This document shows, piece after piece, positions 31,791-43,107 of a stretch of 64,000 nt of DNA. The stretch is taken from the NCBI RefSeq assembly GCF_018704125.1, contig NZ_JAGTIS010000010.1, positions 1 to 64,000 on the forward strand, read 5' to 3'. Numbering within the stretch: the stretch's first letter is position 1; every line of letters starts with the position of its first letter. Source of the stretch: Metapseudomonas boanensis (GTDB taxonomy: Bacteria > Pseudomonadota > Gammaproteobacteria > Pseudomonadales > Pseudomonadaceae). Below the pieces are notes generated by a model. That model ran no database searches, was not told the DNA's origin, and saw nothing but the letters and a program-made list of their open reading frames with translations. The position numbers were made by a program, and so were the translations under genes.

Positions 31791-31812
31791 TTCGTTTCTA
31801 CAGCGCTAATAT
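31784..31812 (+). promoter_or_regulatory. alpha operon promoter
   Basis: TTGATT (31784-31789), 17-bp spacer and TAATAT (31807-31812), followed by the GC-rich CTCGCGCCC. It begins in the last two bases of the spc terminator stem. The remaining leader (about 31819-31870) is where S4 acts in E. coli; I could not establish a pseudoknot. Confidence 0.8.
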
Positions 31813-31870
31813 CTCGCGCCCTTTTCTTGGCTTCCGGGGCGTAGGTAGCTGTCAACTGGAGTTTCACTGA

Positions 31871-32227
31871 ATGGCCCGTATTGCAGGCGTCAACATTCCA
31901 GATAACAAGCACACTGTTATCTCGCTGACCTACATCTACGGTGTTGGTCGCACCACTGCACAGAACATCTGTGTAGCCACCGGCGTAAACCCGGCGGCAA
32001 AGATCAAAGATCTCTCTGACGAGCAGATCGAACAGCTGCGTGGCGAAGTCGCGAAGCTCACCACTGAAGGTGACCTGCGTCGCGAAATCAACATGAACAT
32101 CAAGCGTCTGATGGATCTGGGCTGCTATCGCGGTCTGCGTCACCGTCGTGGCCTGCCTGTTCATGGTCAGCGTACGAAGACCAACGCGCGTACCCGTAAG
32201 GGCCCGCGTAAGCCGATCCGCAAGTAA
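31871..32227 (+). CDS. rpsM: 30S ribosomal protein S13
   Basis: A 118-residue 30S head protein contacting P-site tRNA and L5. Begins [19 protein letters not shown] and ends with the basic tail [12 protein letters not shown]. Confidence 0.97.
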   Translation: MARIAGVNIPDNKHTVISLTYIYGVGRTTAQNICVATGVNPAAKIKDLSDEQIEQLRGEVAKLTTEGDLRREINMNIKRLMDLGCYRGLRHRRGLPVHGQRTKTNARTRKGPRKPIRK

Positions 32228-32257
32228 TTGCGCCCGCGAATCGACAGGAATTAAGTC

Positions 32258-32647
32258 ATGGCTAAGCCTGCTGCTCGTCCTCGTAAGAAAGTCAAAAAGA
32301 CAGTGGTGGATGGGATCGCCCATATCCACGCTTCTTTCAACAACACCATCGTTACCATCACTGATCGTCAGGGCAATGCACTGTCCTGGGCGACCTCTGG
32401 TGGTTCCGGTTTCCGCGGCTCCCGTAAGAGCACTCCTTTCGCTGCCCAGGTTGCAGCCGAGCGCGCCGGTCAGGCCGCTCTGGAGTACGGTCTGAAGAAC
32501 CTCGACGTAAACGTCAAGGGCCCAGGTCCGGGTCGCGAATCCGCTGTGCGTGCTCTGAACGCCTGCGGCTACAAGATCGCCAGCATCACCGACGTGACGC
32601 CTATCCCGCACAACGGGTGCCGTCCGCCGAAGAAGCGTCGCGTGTAA
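32258..32647 (+). CDS. rpsK: 30S ribosomal protein S11
   Basis: A 129-residue platform protein near the E site. [13 protein letters not shown] and the C-terminal [18 protein letters not shown] are diagnostic. Confidence 0.97.
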   Translation: MAKPAARPRKKVKKTVVDGIAHIHASFNNTIVTITDRQGNALSWATSGGSGFRGSRKSTPFAAQVAAERAGQAALEYGLKNLDVNVKGPGPGRESAVRALNACGYKIASITDVTPIPHNGCRPPKKRRV

Positions 32648-32663
32648 TAGGAGACAGTGAGAA

Positions 32664-33284
32664 ATGGCTCGTTACATTGGTCCCAAGTGCAAACTGTCCC
32701 GTCGTGAAGGTACCGACCTCTTCCTGAAGAGTGGTGCTCGCGCGCTCGAATCCAAGTGCAACATCGAATCGGCTCCTGGCCAGCACGGCGCTCGTCGTGG
32801 TCGCCTGTCCGACTACGGTACCCAGCTGCGTGAAAAGCAGAAAGTCCGCCGCATCTACGGTGTACTGGAGCGTCAGTTCGGTAACTACTACAAGGAAGCT
32901 GCTGGCCGTAAAGGCGCTACTGGCGAAAACCTGCTGCAACTCCTCGAGTGCCGCCTGGACAACGTCGTGTACCGCATGGGCTTCGGTGCTACCCGTTCCG
33001 AATCCCGCCAGCTGGTTTCCCACAAGGCCATCAGCGTTAACGGTCAGACCGTGAACGTTCCGTCCTACCAGGTCAAAGCTGGTGACGTCGTTGCCGTTCG
33101 CGAGAAATCGAAGAACCAACTGCGTATCGCCCAAGCCCTCGAACTGTGCGCCCAGCGCGGCCGCGTCGAGTGGGTTGAGGTTGACGCTGAGAAGAAGTCC
33201 GGTGTGTTCAAGAGCGTACCGGCTCGTAGCGATCTGTCCGCCGACATCAACGAAAACCTGATTGTCGAGCTCTACTCCAAGTAA
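32664..33284 (+). CDS. rpsD: 30S ribosomal protein S4
   Basis: A 206-residue 16S assembly initiator and fidelity protein; in relatives it represses the alpha operon. It has the S4 RNA-binding domain near residues 95-155 ([31 protein letters not shown] in one-letter code). Confidence 0.97.
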   Translation: MARYIGPKCKLSRREGTDLFLKSGARALESKCNIESAPGQHGARRGRLSDYGTQLREKQKVRRIYGVLERQFGNYYKEAAGRKGATGENLLQLLECRLDNVVYRMGFGATRSESRQLVSHKAISVNGQTVNVPSYQVKAGDVVAVREKSKNQLRIAQALELCAQRGRVEWVEVDAEKKSGVFKSVPARSDLSADINENLIVELYSK

Positions 33285-33306
33285 GGGCTAGAAAATAGGT
33301 GCATCC

Positions 33307-34308
33307 ATGCAGAGTTCGGTAAATGAGTTCCTGACCCCCCGCCACATTGATGTGCAGGTGGTCAGTCCGACCCGCGCCAAGATCACGCTTGAGCCTCTCG
33401 AGCGTGGTTTCGGCCATACCCTGGGCAACGCGCTGCGTCGCATCCTGTTGTCCTCCATGCCTGGCTGTGCAGTAGTCGAGGCCGAGATCGACGGCGTACT
33501 CCACGAGTACAGCGCCATCGAGGGTGTTCAGGAAGATGTCATCGAGATCCTCCTGAACCTCAAAGGTCTGGCTGTCAAGCTGCACGGCCGTGACGAAGTA
33601 ACGCTGAACCTCTCCAAGAAAGGTTCGGGCGCGGTCACTGCTGCCGATATTCAGCTGGATCATGATGTCGAAATCGTCAACGGCGACCACGTGATCGCCA
33701 ACCTGGCGGATAACGGCGCGCTGAACATGAAGCTCAAGGTGTCCCGTGGCCGTGGCTATGAGCCGGCTGACGCGCGCCAGAGCGACGAGGACGAGAGCCG
33801 CAGCATTGGTCGTCTGCAGCTCGACGCTACGTTCAGCCCCGTCCGCCGTGTTGCTTACGTGGTTGAAAACGCCCGTGTCGAGCAGCGCACCAACCTGGAC
33901 AAGCTGGTCATAGATCTTGAAACCAACGGTACCCTGGACCCTGAAGAGGCTATCCGTCGTGCCGCTACCATCCTGCAACAGCAGCTGGCAGCGTTCGTCG
34001 ACCTCAAAGGCGACAGCGAGCCGGTCGTAGTCGAGCAGGAAGACGAGATCGATCCGATCCTGCTTCGCCCGGTTGATGATCTTGAGCTGACCGTACGTTC
34101 GGCCAACTGCCTCAAGGCGGAGAACATCTACTACATCGGTGATCTGATTCAGCGCACTGAAGTAGAACTGTTGAAGACTCCGAACCTGGGCAAGAAGTCC
34201 CTGACCGAGATCAAGGACGTCCTGGCCTCCCGTGGTCTGTCCCTCGGTATGCGCCTCGACAACTGGCCGCCGGCAAGTCTTAAGAAGGACGACAAGGCGA
34301 CTGCCTGA
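33307..34308 (+). CDS. rpoA: RNA polymerase alpha subunit
   Basis: A 333-residue subunit that dimerises to nucleate polymerase assembly. The N-terminal domain ([20 protein letters not shown]) and the activator/UP-element-binding C-terminal domain ([20 protein letters not shown]) are both intact. Lies 22 nt after rpsD. Confidence 0.98.
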   Translation: MQSSVNEFLTPRHIDVQVVSPTRAKITLEPLERGFGHTLGNALRRILLSSMPGCAVVEAEIDGVLHEYSAIEGVQEDVIEILLNLKGLAVKLHGRDEVTLNLSKKGSGAVTAADIQLDHDVEIVNGDHVIANLADNGALNMKLKVSRGRGYEPADARQSDEDESRSIGRLQLDATFSPVRRVAYVVENARVEQRTNLDKLVIDLETNGTLDPEEAIRRAATILQQQLAAFVDLKGDSEPVVVEQEDEIDPILLRPVDDLELTVRSANCLKAENIYYIGDLIQRTEVELLKTPNLGKKSLTEIKDVLASRGLSLGMRLDNWPPASLKKDDKATA

Positions 34309-34350
34309 TCGTCGTAATCACCGAACGTGAGTTTGGTAAGGAATTGAACC

Positions 34351-34740
34351 ATGCGTCATCGTAAAAGTGGCCGTCACCTGAGCCGCACCAGCGCACACCG
34401 CAAGGCCATGTTCCAGAACATGGCGGTGTCGCTGTTCGAGCACGAACTGATCAAAACCACCCTGCCCAAAGCCAAGGAACTGCGTCGCGTTGCCGAGCCG
34501 CTGATCACTCTGGCCAAGGAAGACAGCGTTGCCAACCGTCGTCTGGCCTTCGACCGTACTCGTTCGAAAGCCATCGTTGGCAAACTGTTCAACGATCTGG
34601 GCAAGCGCTACGCCAACCGTCAGGGCGGCTACCTGCGCATCCTGAAGTGCGGTTTCCGCGCTGGCGACAACGCTCCTATGGCTTACGTCGAGCTGGTTGA
34701 CCGCCCGGTCACTGGTGAAGTCGAAGCTGCAGCCGAGTAA
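34351..34740 (+). CDS. rplQ: 50S ribosomal protein L17
   Basis: A 129-residue protein near the tunnel exit. Begins [20 protein letters not shown]. Last gene of the alpha operon; a strong terminator follows. Confidence 0.97.
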   Translation: MRHRKSGRHLSRTSAHRKAMFQNMAVSLFEHELIKTTLPKAKELRRVAEPLITLAKEDSVANRRLAFDRTRSKAIVGKLFNDLGKRYANRQGGYLRILKCGFRAGDNAPMAYVELVDRPVTGEVEAAAE

Positions 34741-34753
34741 GTCGGTCGCGATG

Positions 34754-34781
34754 AAAAACCGGGCCTTGTGCCCGGTTTTTT
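34754..34781 (+). terminator. alpha operon terminator
   Basis: AAAAACCGGGC pairs with GCCCGGTTTTT around a 5-base loop, ending in T residues. It closes the 31-kb run of ribosomal and transcription genes. Confidence 0.9.
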
Positions 34782-34925
34782 ATGCTTGTTTCATTAGTAA
34801 AAATCTATCGGCTTGCTGATTGTAATAAGGTTGATGCTCTGTGCCGTCAGCTTGATACTCGCTGCCATCGGAATGACCGAACGATCAAGCGCCGGAAGAG
34901 AATTGAGCATGAGCAGGAACCAGCA

Positions 34926-35600
34926 ATGACCACCTGCGCTGGCAGTTCCATTGCTGAGAACCAGAATTCCCTGAGTGCCGGTCCTCAAGGCCCGCTGTTG
35001 ATGCAGGACTATCAGTTCATCGTGAAGCTGGCGCATCAGAACCGTGAGCGCATCCCTGAGCGCTTCGCGCACGCCTAAGGCTGGGGCGCATACGGCACCA
35101 TCATCATACCAATGACATCTCCTAGTACTCGAAGGCCTGGCTGTTCTCCCGGGTTGGCAAGCAAATCAGGGTGCTTGCGCGGTTCTCCACGGTTGCCGGT
35201 GAATTGGCTGCTGCAGACGCCGAGCGGGATGTGCGTGGCTTTGCCCTGAAGTTCCGAACCGAGTACGGCAACTGGGGCATGGTGGGTAACAACACCCAAC
35301 GTTCCGCCACCGCGACCCGCTGAAATTCCCTGACTTCATCCATACCCAGAAGCGCCACGCCAATACGAACCTGCGCTCCAATAACGCAGTCTGGGATTTC
35401 TGGTCGCTATCACCAGAGAGGCTGCGCCAGGTCATGATTCCCATGTCCGATCGCGAGTTACCGACCGATCTTCGGCACATCAATGGCTACGGCTCGCACG
35501 TCTACAGCTTCATCAGTGCGGCCAAAGGGCGCGTCTGGGTCAAGTTCCACTTCAAGACGGCGCAGGGCCACAAGCATTGGAGAAATGCGGAGGCTGTCGA
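34926..35600 (+). pseudogene. Decayed monofunctional haem catalase gene (katA-like)
   Basis: A broken catalase gene. The first 50 codons from ATG 34926 read [14 protein letters not shown] and continue with [27 protein letters not shown]. The next codon, Lys in catalases, is TAA (35076-35078), after which GWGAYGT continues in frame. Similarity then resumes in a second frame from about 35156 ([29 protein letters not shown]). It moves to a third frame from about 35325 ([36 protein letters not shown]) and stops near NAEA. The C-terminal half, including the haem-ligand tyrosine, is gone. In P. aeruginosa intact katA and bfrA occupy this rplQ-uvrA interval. No active product is possible. Confidence 0.88.
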
Positions 35601-35730
35601 TATTTTCGGCAGTGGCGTTCGCGCAGCGCTGAAGGTGACTTCCCTAGAGGTTAGTGAAGCGTGCAGCGGAGCCCAGCGGAGATGGCTCCAGCGTTGCTCT
35701 TCGCGTTGTTCGGCCCAGAGCAGAGCAAAC
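35601..35730. other. Featureless remnant between catalase pseudogene and uvrA
   Basis: No gene, promoter or repeat could be recognised. It is probably residual DNA of the lost 3' half of the catalase gene and bfrA, too diverged to read. Confidence 0.4.
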
Positions 35731-35759
35731 AAAAAGGCCGGGCATTGCTGCCCGGCCTT
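35731..35759 (-). terminator. uvrA terminator
   Basis: On the minus strand an 11-bp stem (AAGGCCGGGCA with TGCCCGGCCTT, loop GCAA) is followed by TTTTTGTTT. It lies 20 nt beyond the uvrA stop. Confidence 0.88.
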
Positions 35760-35779
35760 CTGCATGACTGCTTTTCGCG

Positions 35780-38614
<2,835 letters not shown>

Positions 38615-38644
38615 AACGGCCTCGCTTGGCGGGCGGAAACCCGC

Positions 38645-38650
38645 AATTAT
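38645..38650 (-). promoter_or_regulatory. Possible -10 element for uvrA
   Basis: A perfect TATAAT on the minus strand 31 nt before the uvrA start. The best -35 candidate (TTGCCG, at 38670-38675) is 19 bp away, longer than ideal, so the assignment is tentative. Confidence 0.4.
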
Positions 38651-38820
38651 ACGGCCCGCAGGACGGGCGCGGCAAAGCGTCACGACTGTGCCGAGGAGGA
38701 AAGGGGCTGTTAGAATGCGCGTCATTTTTCGGCACCGGCCGCAGCCGGACACCCTGGAGCGGGTGGTTCGCCAAACAGGGCGCACGACGCAAGCCCCAAC
38801 CGATTTTCCTTGAGGCATCT

Positions 38821-40215
38821 ATGCACGATCTCCACTCGGAACGCATGAGCGGCAGAGAGACGCGAGCCGCCAGCGGCCTGGCCCTGGTCTTCGCGTTCCG
38901 CATGCTCGGCATGTTCATGGTCTTGCCGGTCCTGGCTACCTATGGTCAGGACCTGGCCGGCGCCACCCCGGCGCTGATCGGCCTTGCAATTGGTGCCTAT
39001 GGCCTGACCCAGGCCCTACTGCAGATTCCCTTTGGCGTGATTTCCGACCGCATCGGCCGCCTGCCGGTGATCTATGTCGGCCTGTTGATCTTCGCCGCGG
39101 GGGCGGCGTTGGCAGCCAATGCCGATTCCATCTGGGGAGTGATCGCCGGGCGTGTCTTGCAGGGCGCCGGGGCCATCTCGGCGGCCGTGATGGCGCTGCT
39201 TTCCGATCTCACCCGCGAGCAGCACCGGACCAAGGCGATGGCCATGATTGGCATGAGCATCGGTGTGTCCTTTGCGGTTGCCATGGTGGTCGGCCCGTTG
39301 CTGACCCGCGCCTTTGGCCTCGCCGGGTTGTTCTGGACCACTGCCGGAATGGCCCTGTTGGGCATCGTGATCATCGCCCTCATGGTGCCGCGTGCGGCCC
39401 ATCCTCTGCAGCATCGTGAGTCCGGCGTGGCGCGCCAGGCGCTGATGCCAACCCTCAGGCACCCCGACCTGCTGCGCCTGGACTTCGGCATCCTTGCCCT
39501 CCACGCCATCCTCATGGCGAGTTTCGTCGCCCTGCCGCTGGCGCTGGTAGAAAAGGCCGGCCTGCCCAAGGAAGAGCACTGGTGGGTGTACCTCACCGCG
39601 CTGCTGGTGGGCTTCTTCGGCATGGTTCCTTTCATCATCTATGGCGAGAAGAAGCGTCAGATGAAGCGCGTGCTGACCGGCGCAGTCGCCGTGCTGCTCG
39701 CTTGCGAGCTGTTCTTCTGGCAGTTCGGCGACAGCCTGCGAGCTCTGGTGTTCGGCGCCATCGTCTTCTTTACCGCCTTCAACCTGCTGGAGGCGTCGCT
39801 GCCCTCGCTAATCAGCAAGGTCGCCCCGGCCGGAGGCAAGGGCACTGCGATGGGCGTCTATTCCACCAGTCAGTTCCTCGGCGCGGCCGTCGGCGGCATC
39901 CTCGGAGGCTGGCTATTCGAGTATGGTGGCGTGGCCACGGTTTTCGTCGGCTGTGCCGTGGCCTGTGCAATTTGGCTGGCTATTGCTGTTACTATGCGCG
40001 AACCGCCTTATGTGACCAGCCTGCGCCTGCCGCTTTGTGCAGCGGCCCTTGCAGATGCCAGGTTGGCCGAGCGTTTGTTGGCTGTGCCCGGAGTGGCGGA
40101 TGCCGTGGTGGTGGCCGAAGAAGCTGCCATCTATATCAAAGTGGATACCGAACAATTGGACCGCACGTCCCTGGAGCGCCTGGTTACGCCTGCGCCCGAA
40201 CGTGCTGAAGCCTAG
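38821..40215 (+). CDS. MFS transporter with C-terminal ferredoxin-like domain (YajR type)
   Basis: A 464-residue major facilitator protein of the inner membrane, probably a proton-driven exporter of unknown substrate. Twelve hydrophobic segments fill residues 15-390. The motif A between helices 2 and 3 (GVISDRIGRLPVIYVG) is intact. A soluble tail of about 65 residues follows (YVTSLRLPLCAA to PERAEA), with the size and beta-alpha-beta look of the YAM domain of E. coli YajR. ATG 38821 follows TTGAGGC; the longer frame overlaps uvrA and its promoter region. The ssb gene starts 9 nt after its stop, the same neighbours as in P. aeruginosa. Confidence 0.85.
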   Translation: MHDLHSERMSGRETRAASGLALVFAFRMLGMFMVLPVLATYGQDLAGATPALIGLAIGAYGLTQALLQIPFGVISDRIGRLPVIYVGLLIFAAGAALAANADSIWGVIAGRVLQGAGAISAAVMALLSDLTREQHRTKAMAMIGMSIGVSFAVAMVVGPLLTRAFGLAGLFWTTAGMALLGIVIIALMVPRAAHPLQHRESGVARQALMPTLRHPDLLRLDFGILALHAILMASFVALPLALVEKAGLPKEEHWWVYLTALLVGFFGMVPFIIYGEKKRQMKRVLTGAVAVLLACELFFWQFGDSLRALVFGAIVFFTAFNLLEASLPSLISKVAPAGGKGTAMGVYSTSQFLGAAVGGILGGWLFEYGGVATVFVGCAVACAIWLAIAVTMREPPYVTSLRLPLCAAALADARLAERLLAVPGVADAVVVAEEAAIYIKVDTEQLDRTSLERLVTPAPERAEA

Positions 40216-40224
40216 GAGAACGTC

Positions 40225-40710
40225 ATGGCCCGTGGGGTTAACAAAGTCATTCTGGTTGGTAACGTCGGTGGTGATCCGGAGACCCGCTATCTGCCCAACG
40301 GCAACGCGGTGACCAACGTCACCCTGGCCACCAGCGAGTCCTGGAAGGACAAGCAGACCGGCCAGCAGCAGGAGCGTACCGAGTGGCACCGCGTGGTGTT
40401 CTTCGGCCGCCTCGCCGAAATCGCCGGCGAGTACCTGCGCAAGGGCTCGCAAGTCTACGTCGAAGGTTCCCTGCGCACCCGCGAGTGGGAAAAGGACGGC
40501 GTGAAGCGCTACACCACCGAGATCGTGGTCGACATCAACGGCAACATGCAGCTGCTCGGCGGCCGCCCCGGCAGCGAGGGCGATGCCCCACGTGCCCCGC
40601 GCCCGCAGCGCGAGCCGCAGCAGTCCGCCCCGCAGCAGCGTCCGGCTCCCCAGCCCGCCGCCCAGCCGGCGCCGGACTACGACAGCTTCGACGACGATAT
40701 TCCGTTCTGA
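40225..40710 (+). CDS. ssb: Single-stranded DNA-binding protein
   Basis: A 161-residue tetrameric OB-fold protein protecting single-stranded DNA in replication, recombination and repair. The OB fold spans residues 1-110 ([21 protein letters not shown]). A Gln/Pro-rich disordered linker follows, then the acidic tip DSFDDDIPF that recruits partner proteins. ATG follows TAGGAGA, 9 nt after the MFS gene. Confidence 0.97.
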   Translation: MARGVNKVILVGNVGGDPETRYLPNGNAVTNVTLATSESWKDKQTGQQQERTEWHRVVFFGRLAEIAGEYLRKGSQVYVEGSLRTREWEKDGVKRYTTEIVVDINGNMQLLGGRPGSEGDAPRAPRPQREPQQSAPQQRPAPQPAAQPAPDYDSFDDDIPF

Positions 40711-40734
40711 GTCGAATCGCCCAGGCGTAAAGAC

Positions 40735-40764
40735 AAAGGCGCAGCCCCCGGGCTGCGCCTTTTT
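40735..40764 (+). terminator. ssb terminator
   Basis: AAAGGCGCAGCC pairs with GGCTGCGCCTTT around four bases, followed by TT. Strong intrinsic terminator closing MFS-ssb. Confidence 0.9.
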
Positions 40765-40796
40765 CGTTTCCGCCTCCGACCATGGGGCGGGATGAG

Positions 40797-40825
40797 TGTC
40801 ATCGTACAACTCGCTGGGCTATGAT
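40797..40825 (+). promoter_or_regulatory. Regulator-gene promoter with overlapping operator
   Basis: A -10 TATGAT (40820-40825) lies 17 bp from a poor -35 TGTCAT (40797-40802). GTCATCGTACAAC (40798-40810) covers the -35. Its reverse complement, GTTGTACGATGAC, is one base different from the site at 42102-42114, so the regulator probably represses its own gene. Confidence 0.55.
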
Positions 40826-40858
40826 TAGCCCTCAGTTTCCACCGGACCGACCTTCGCA

Positions 40859-41602
40859 ATGGACAACCCAAGCAGCCAGCCGCGCCCGCGCCGCAAGCAC
40901 CGTAGCCTGGCACAGGAACTGGTGGCCGAGCTTTCCCAGCAGATCCAGAGTGGCGTGATCAAGCGGGGCGAGAAGCTGCCCACTGAGTCCGCCATCATGG
41001 AAGCGCAGGGCGTGAGCCGCACCGTGGTGCGGGAGGCTATCTCGCGGCTGCAGGCGGCCGGACTGGTGGAAACCCGCCATGGTATCGGCACCTTTGTGCT
41101 GGATACGCCGAGTCCCAGCGGCTTCCGCATCGACCCGGCGACCATAGTCACCTTGCGCGACGTCATGGCCGTTCTCGAGTTGCGTATCAGCCTGGAGGTG
41201 GAGTCCGCCGGTCTCGCCGCCCAGCGCCGCAGTCCGGAGCAACTTGCCGCCATGCGCGAGGCGCTGGACAGCTTCCTCAGCGCCGCCCACGGCACCGACG
41301 CAGTGGCTTCGGACTTCCAGTTTCACCTGCAGATCGCCCTGGCCACCGGCAACCGCTACTTCGTCGACATCATGACCCACCTGGGCACCAGCATCATTCC
41401 GCGCACCCGGCTCAACTCGGCGCGTATCGCCCATGACGATCGCGAGCATTACCTCGCTCGCCTGAGCCGTGAGCACGAGGACATCTATGAGGCCATTGCC
41501 CGCCAGGACAGCGACGCGGCCCGGGCGGCCATGCGCCTGCACCTGACCAACAGCCGCGAACGCCTGCGCCAGGCCCATGAAGAGGCCGAGAAGGCCCGGT
41601 AG
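40859..41602 (+). CDS. FadR/GntR-family transcriptional regulator of the hexarate cluster
   Basis: A 247-residue repressor-type protein. Residues 15-85 form the GntR winged helix (LPTESAIMEAQGVSRTVVREAISRL). Residues 105-235 form the all-helical FCD effector domain (LRISLEVESAGLAAQR, with histidines in FQFHLQIALATGN and MRLHLTNSRERL that could bind metal and ligand). FCD proteins of this kind often sense sugar acids. Its place directly before the glucarate/galactarate genes suggests it controls them, with D-glucarate, galactarate or a dehydration product as inducer. A terminator separates it from the catabolic genes. Confidence 0.85.
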   Translation: MDNPSSQPRPRRKHRSLAQELVAELSQQIQSGVIKRGEKLPTESAIMEAQGVSRTVVREAISRLQAAGLVETRHGIGTFVLDTPSPSGFRIDPATIVTLRDVMAVLELRISLEVESAGLAAQRRSPEQLAAMREALDSFLSAAHGTDAVASDFQFHLQIALATGNRYFVDIMTHLGTSIIPRTRLNSARIAHDDREHYLARLSREHEDIYEAIARQDSDAARAAMRLHLTNSRERLRQAHEEAEKAR

Positions 41603-41626
41603 GGCTGAGGTCGATCCGCGCAAAGC

Positions 41627-41652
41627 AAGGGCCGCATCGAGCGGCCCTTTTT
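41627..41652 (+). terminator. Terminator of the FadR-type regulator gene
   Basis: AAGGGCCGC pairs with GCGGCCCTT around ATCGA, followed by TTT. Separates regulator and catabolic transcription. Confidence 0.87.
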
Positions 41653-41711
41653 ATTTGGACGTGGACACGAGCAACTCTCTCTGCCTGCTACGCCCTGGGT
41701 GAGGCTGGGGG

Positions 41712-41791
41712 GTAGGGTGCGCCGCGCGCACCAGAGGTTGGACGTTGCGCGCTGTGCTGATCCAGCGATTGGTGCGCACAGCGCGCCCTAC
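41712..41791. repeat. REP-like inverted repeat
   Basis: Two 21-nt arms (41712-41732 and 41771-41791), each reading GTAGGG(T/C)GCGC and ending GCGCACC toward the centre. They are inverted with 18 of 21 bases matching, around a 38-nt centre. This resembles the extragenic palindromic repeats scattered through Pseudomonas genomes. Confidence 0.65.
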
Positions 41792-41840
41792 GGTCAGTCG
41801 AGTGCCGAGGAAAAGGGCGCAACTTTTTTCCGTCCGGGAG

Positions 41841-41851
41841 TTGTCCTACAA
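41841..41851. promoter_or_regulatory. Candidate operator 1 of the FadR-type regulator
   Basis: TTGTCCTACAA, a perfect TTGT-N3-ACAA palindrome in the long gap before the hexarate genes. Confidence 0.55.
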
Positions 41852-41866
41852 GATTTGCTGTTATAT

Positions 41867-41879
41867 GTTGTCGTACAAC
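41867..41879. promoter_or_regulatory. Candidate operator 2 of the FadR-type regulator
   Basis: GTTGTCGTACAAC, the best copy of the palindrome (GTTGT-N3-ACAAC), 27 bp from operator 1. Beyond it, 41880-42086 shows a CGGGTC-GAAA-GACCCG tetraloop hairpin (41914-41929) and nothing else I can name. Confidence 0.6.
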
Positions 41880-42086
41880 TGGTTCGGATTGTTGCAGGCA
41901 AGACAGGTGTCGACGGGTCGAAAGACCCGGTTGCAGGACAGCCACTTGCGCAGTCGTCGATTCATCTCGTACCCGGCAGGCTTTAGGGTGAATGCCCTGA
42001 TTTAGAACGCTTGCATGGCATGGAAGCGGGTAGGGCGTTTCACGCAGCGATAGCGGGCGATGAGCGCACAAGAGGATGAACGGTGG

Positions 42087-42114
42087 TTGGCAGTCCTTTA
42101 AGTTGTACGATAAC
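42087..42114 (+). promoter_or_regulatory. Promoter of the hexarate operon with operator 3
   Basis: TTGGCA (42087-42092), 16-bp spacer and GATAAC (42109-42114). The operator-like GTTGTACGATAAC (42102-42114) covers the -10, the position expected for repression. Confidence 0.55.
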
Positions 42115-42174
42115 GTATCTCTAAGGCCGGTTCGCCCCGGCTCCACTCAAACCGCTTCGCAGGGTGCTCGAATA

Positions 42175-43086
42175 ATGAATCCACAAGAACTCAAGTCCAT
42201 CCTCTCCTCCGGGCTGCTGTCCTTCCCCGTCACCGACTTCGACGCTGCCGGCAACTTCAACGCCAGCAGCTACGCCCGTCGCCTGGAGTGGCTGGCTCCC
42301 TACGGCGCATCGGCGCTGTTCGCTGCGGGCGGTACCGGTGAATTCTTCTCCCTGGCGCCGGACGAGTACTCCGCGATCATCAAGACCGCCGTCGACACCT
42401 GCGCCGGCAGCGTGCCGATCCTCGCCGGCGTCGGTGGTCCGACCCGCCTGGCCATCCAGTACGCCCAGGAGGTCGAGCGTCTTGGCGCCAAAGGTCTGCT
42501 GCTGCTGCCGCACTACCTCACCGAAGCCAGCCAGGAAGGCGTAGCCGAGCATGTCGAGCAGGTCTGCAAATCGGTGAACATCGGTGTGGTGGTCTACAAC
42601 CGCAACGTCTGCCGCCTGACTCCGGCGCTGCTGGAGCGACTGGCCGAGCGCTGCCCGAACCTGATCGGCTACAAGGACGGCCTGGGCGACATCGAGCTGA
42701 TGGTGTCCATCCGCCGCCGCCTCGGCGAGCGCTTCAGCTACCTGGGCGGCCTGCCCACCGCCGAGGTCTATGCCGCGGCCTACAAGGCCCTGGGCGTGCC
42801 GGTCTACTCCTCCGCCGTGTTCAATTTCATCCCGAAGACGGCGATGGACTTCTACAAGGCCGTCGCCGCCGACGACCACGCCACCGTCGGCAAACTGATC
42901 GACGATTTCTTCCTGCCCTACCTGGAAATCCGCAATCGCCGCGCCGGTTATGCCGTCAGCATCGTGAAAGCCGGCGCGCGTATCGTCGGCCACGACGCCG
43001 GCCCGGTCCGCGCACCGCTGACCGACCTGCTGCCGGGCGAGTACGAGCAACTTGCCGCGCTGATCGACGCCCAAGGCGCGCAGTGA
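42175..43086 (+). CDS. kdgD: 5-dehydro-4-deoxyglucarate dehydratase
   Basis: Dehydrates and decarboxylates 5-keto-4-deoxy-D-glucarate to 2-oxoglutarate semialdehyde (EC 4.2.1.41). It is the common step after glucarate or galactarate dehydratase. The 303-residue protein is a DHDPS-type TIM barrel with the carboxylate motif GGTGEFF near residue 51, catalytic Tyr141 (VVVYNRN) and Schiff-base Lys167 (IGYKDG). ATG 42175 is chosen over the longer frame because the family starts [20 protein letters not shown]. First gene of the catabolic operon. Confidence 0.93.
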   Translation: MNPQELKSILSSGLLSFPVTDFDAAGNFNASSYARRLEWLAPYGASALFAAGGTGEFFSLAPDEYSAIIKTAVDTCAGSVPILAGVGGPTRLAIQYAQEVERLGAKGLLLLPHYLTEASQEGVAEHVEQVCKSVNIGVVVYNRNVCRLTPALLERLAERCPNLIGYKDGLGDIELMVSIRRRLGERFSYLGGLPTAEVYAAAYKALGVPVYSSAVFNFIPKTAMDFYKAVAADDHATVGKLIDDFFLPYLEIRNRRAGYAVSIVKAGARIVGHDAGPVRAPLTDLLPGEYEQLAALIDAQGAQ

Positions 43087-43107
43087 TCCGCAACCAGGAG
43101 AAGGCTC

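Noticed and set aside
38615..38820. LexA box shared by uvrA and the ssb side, as in E. coli
   Set aside because: No CTG-N10-CAG palindrome is present in the gap, and ssb is here downstream of the MFS gene. SOS control is not supported.
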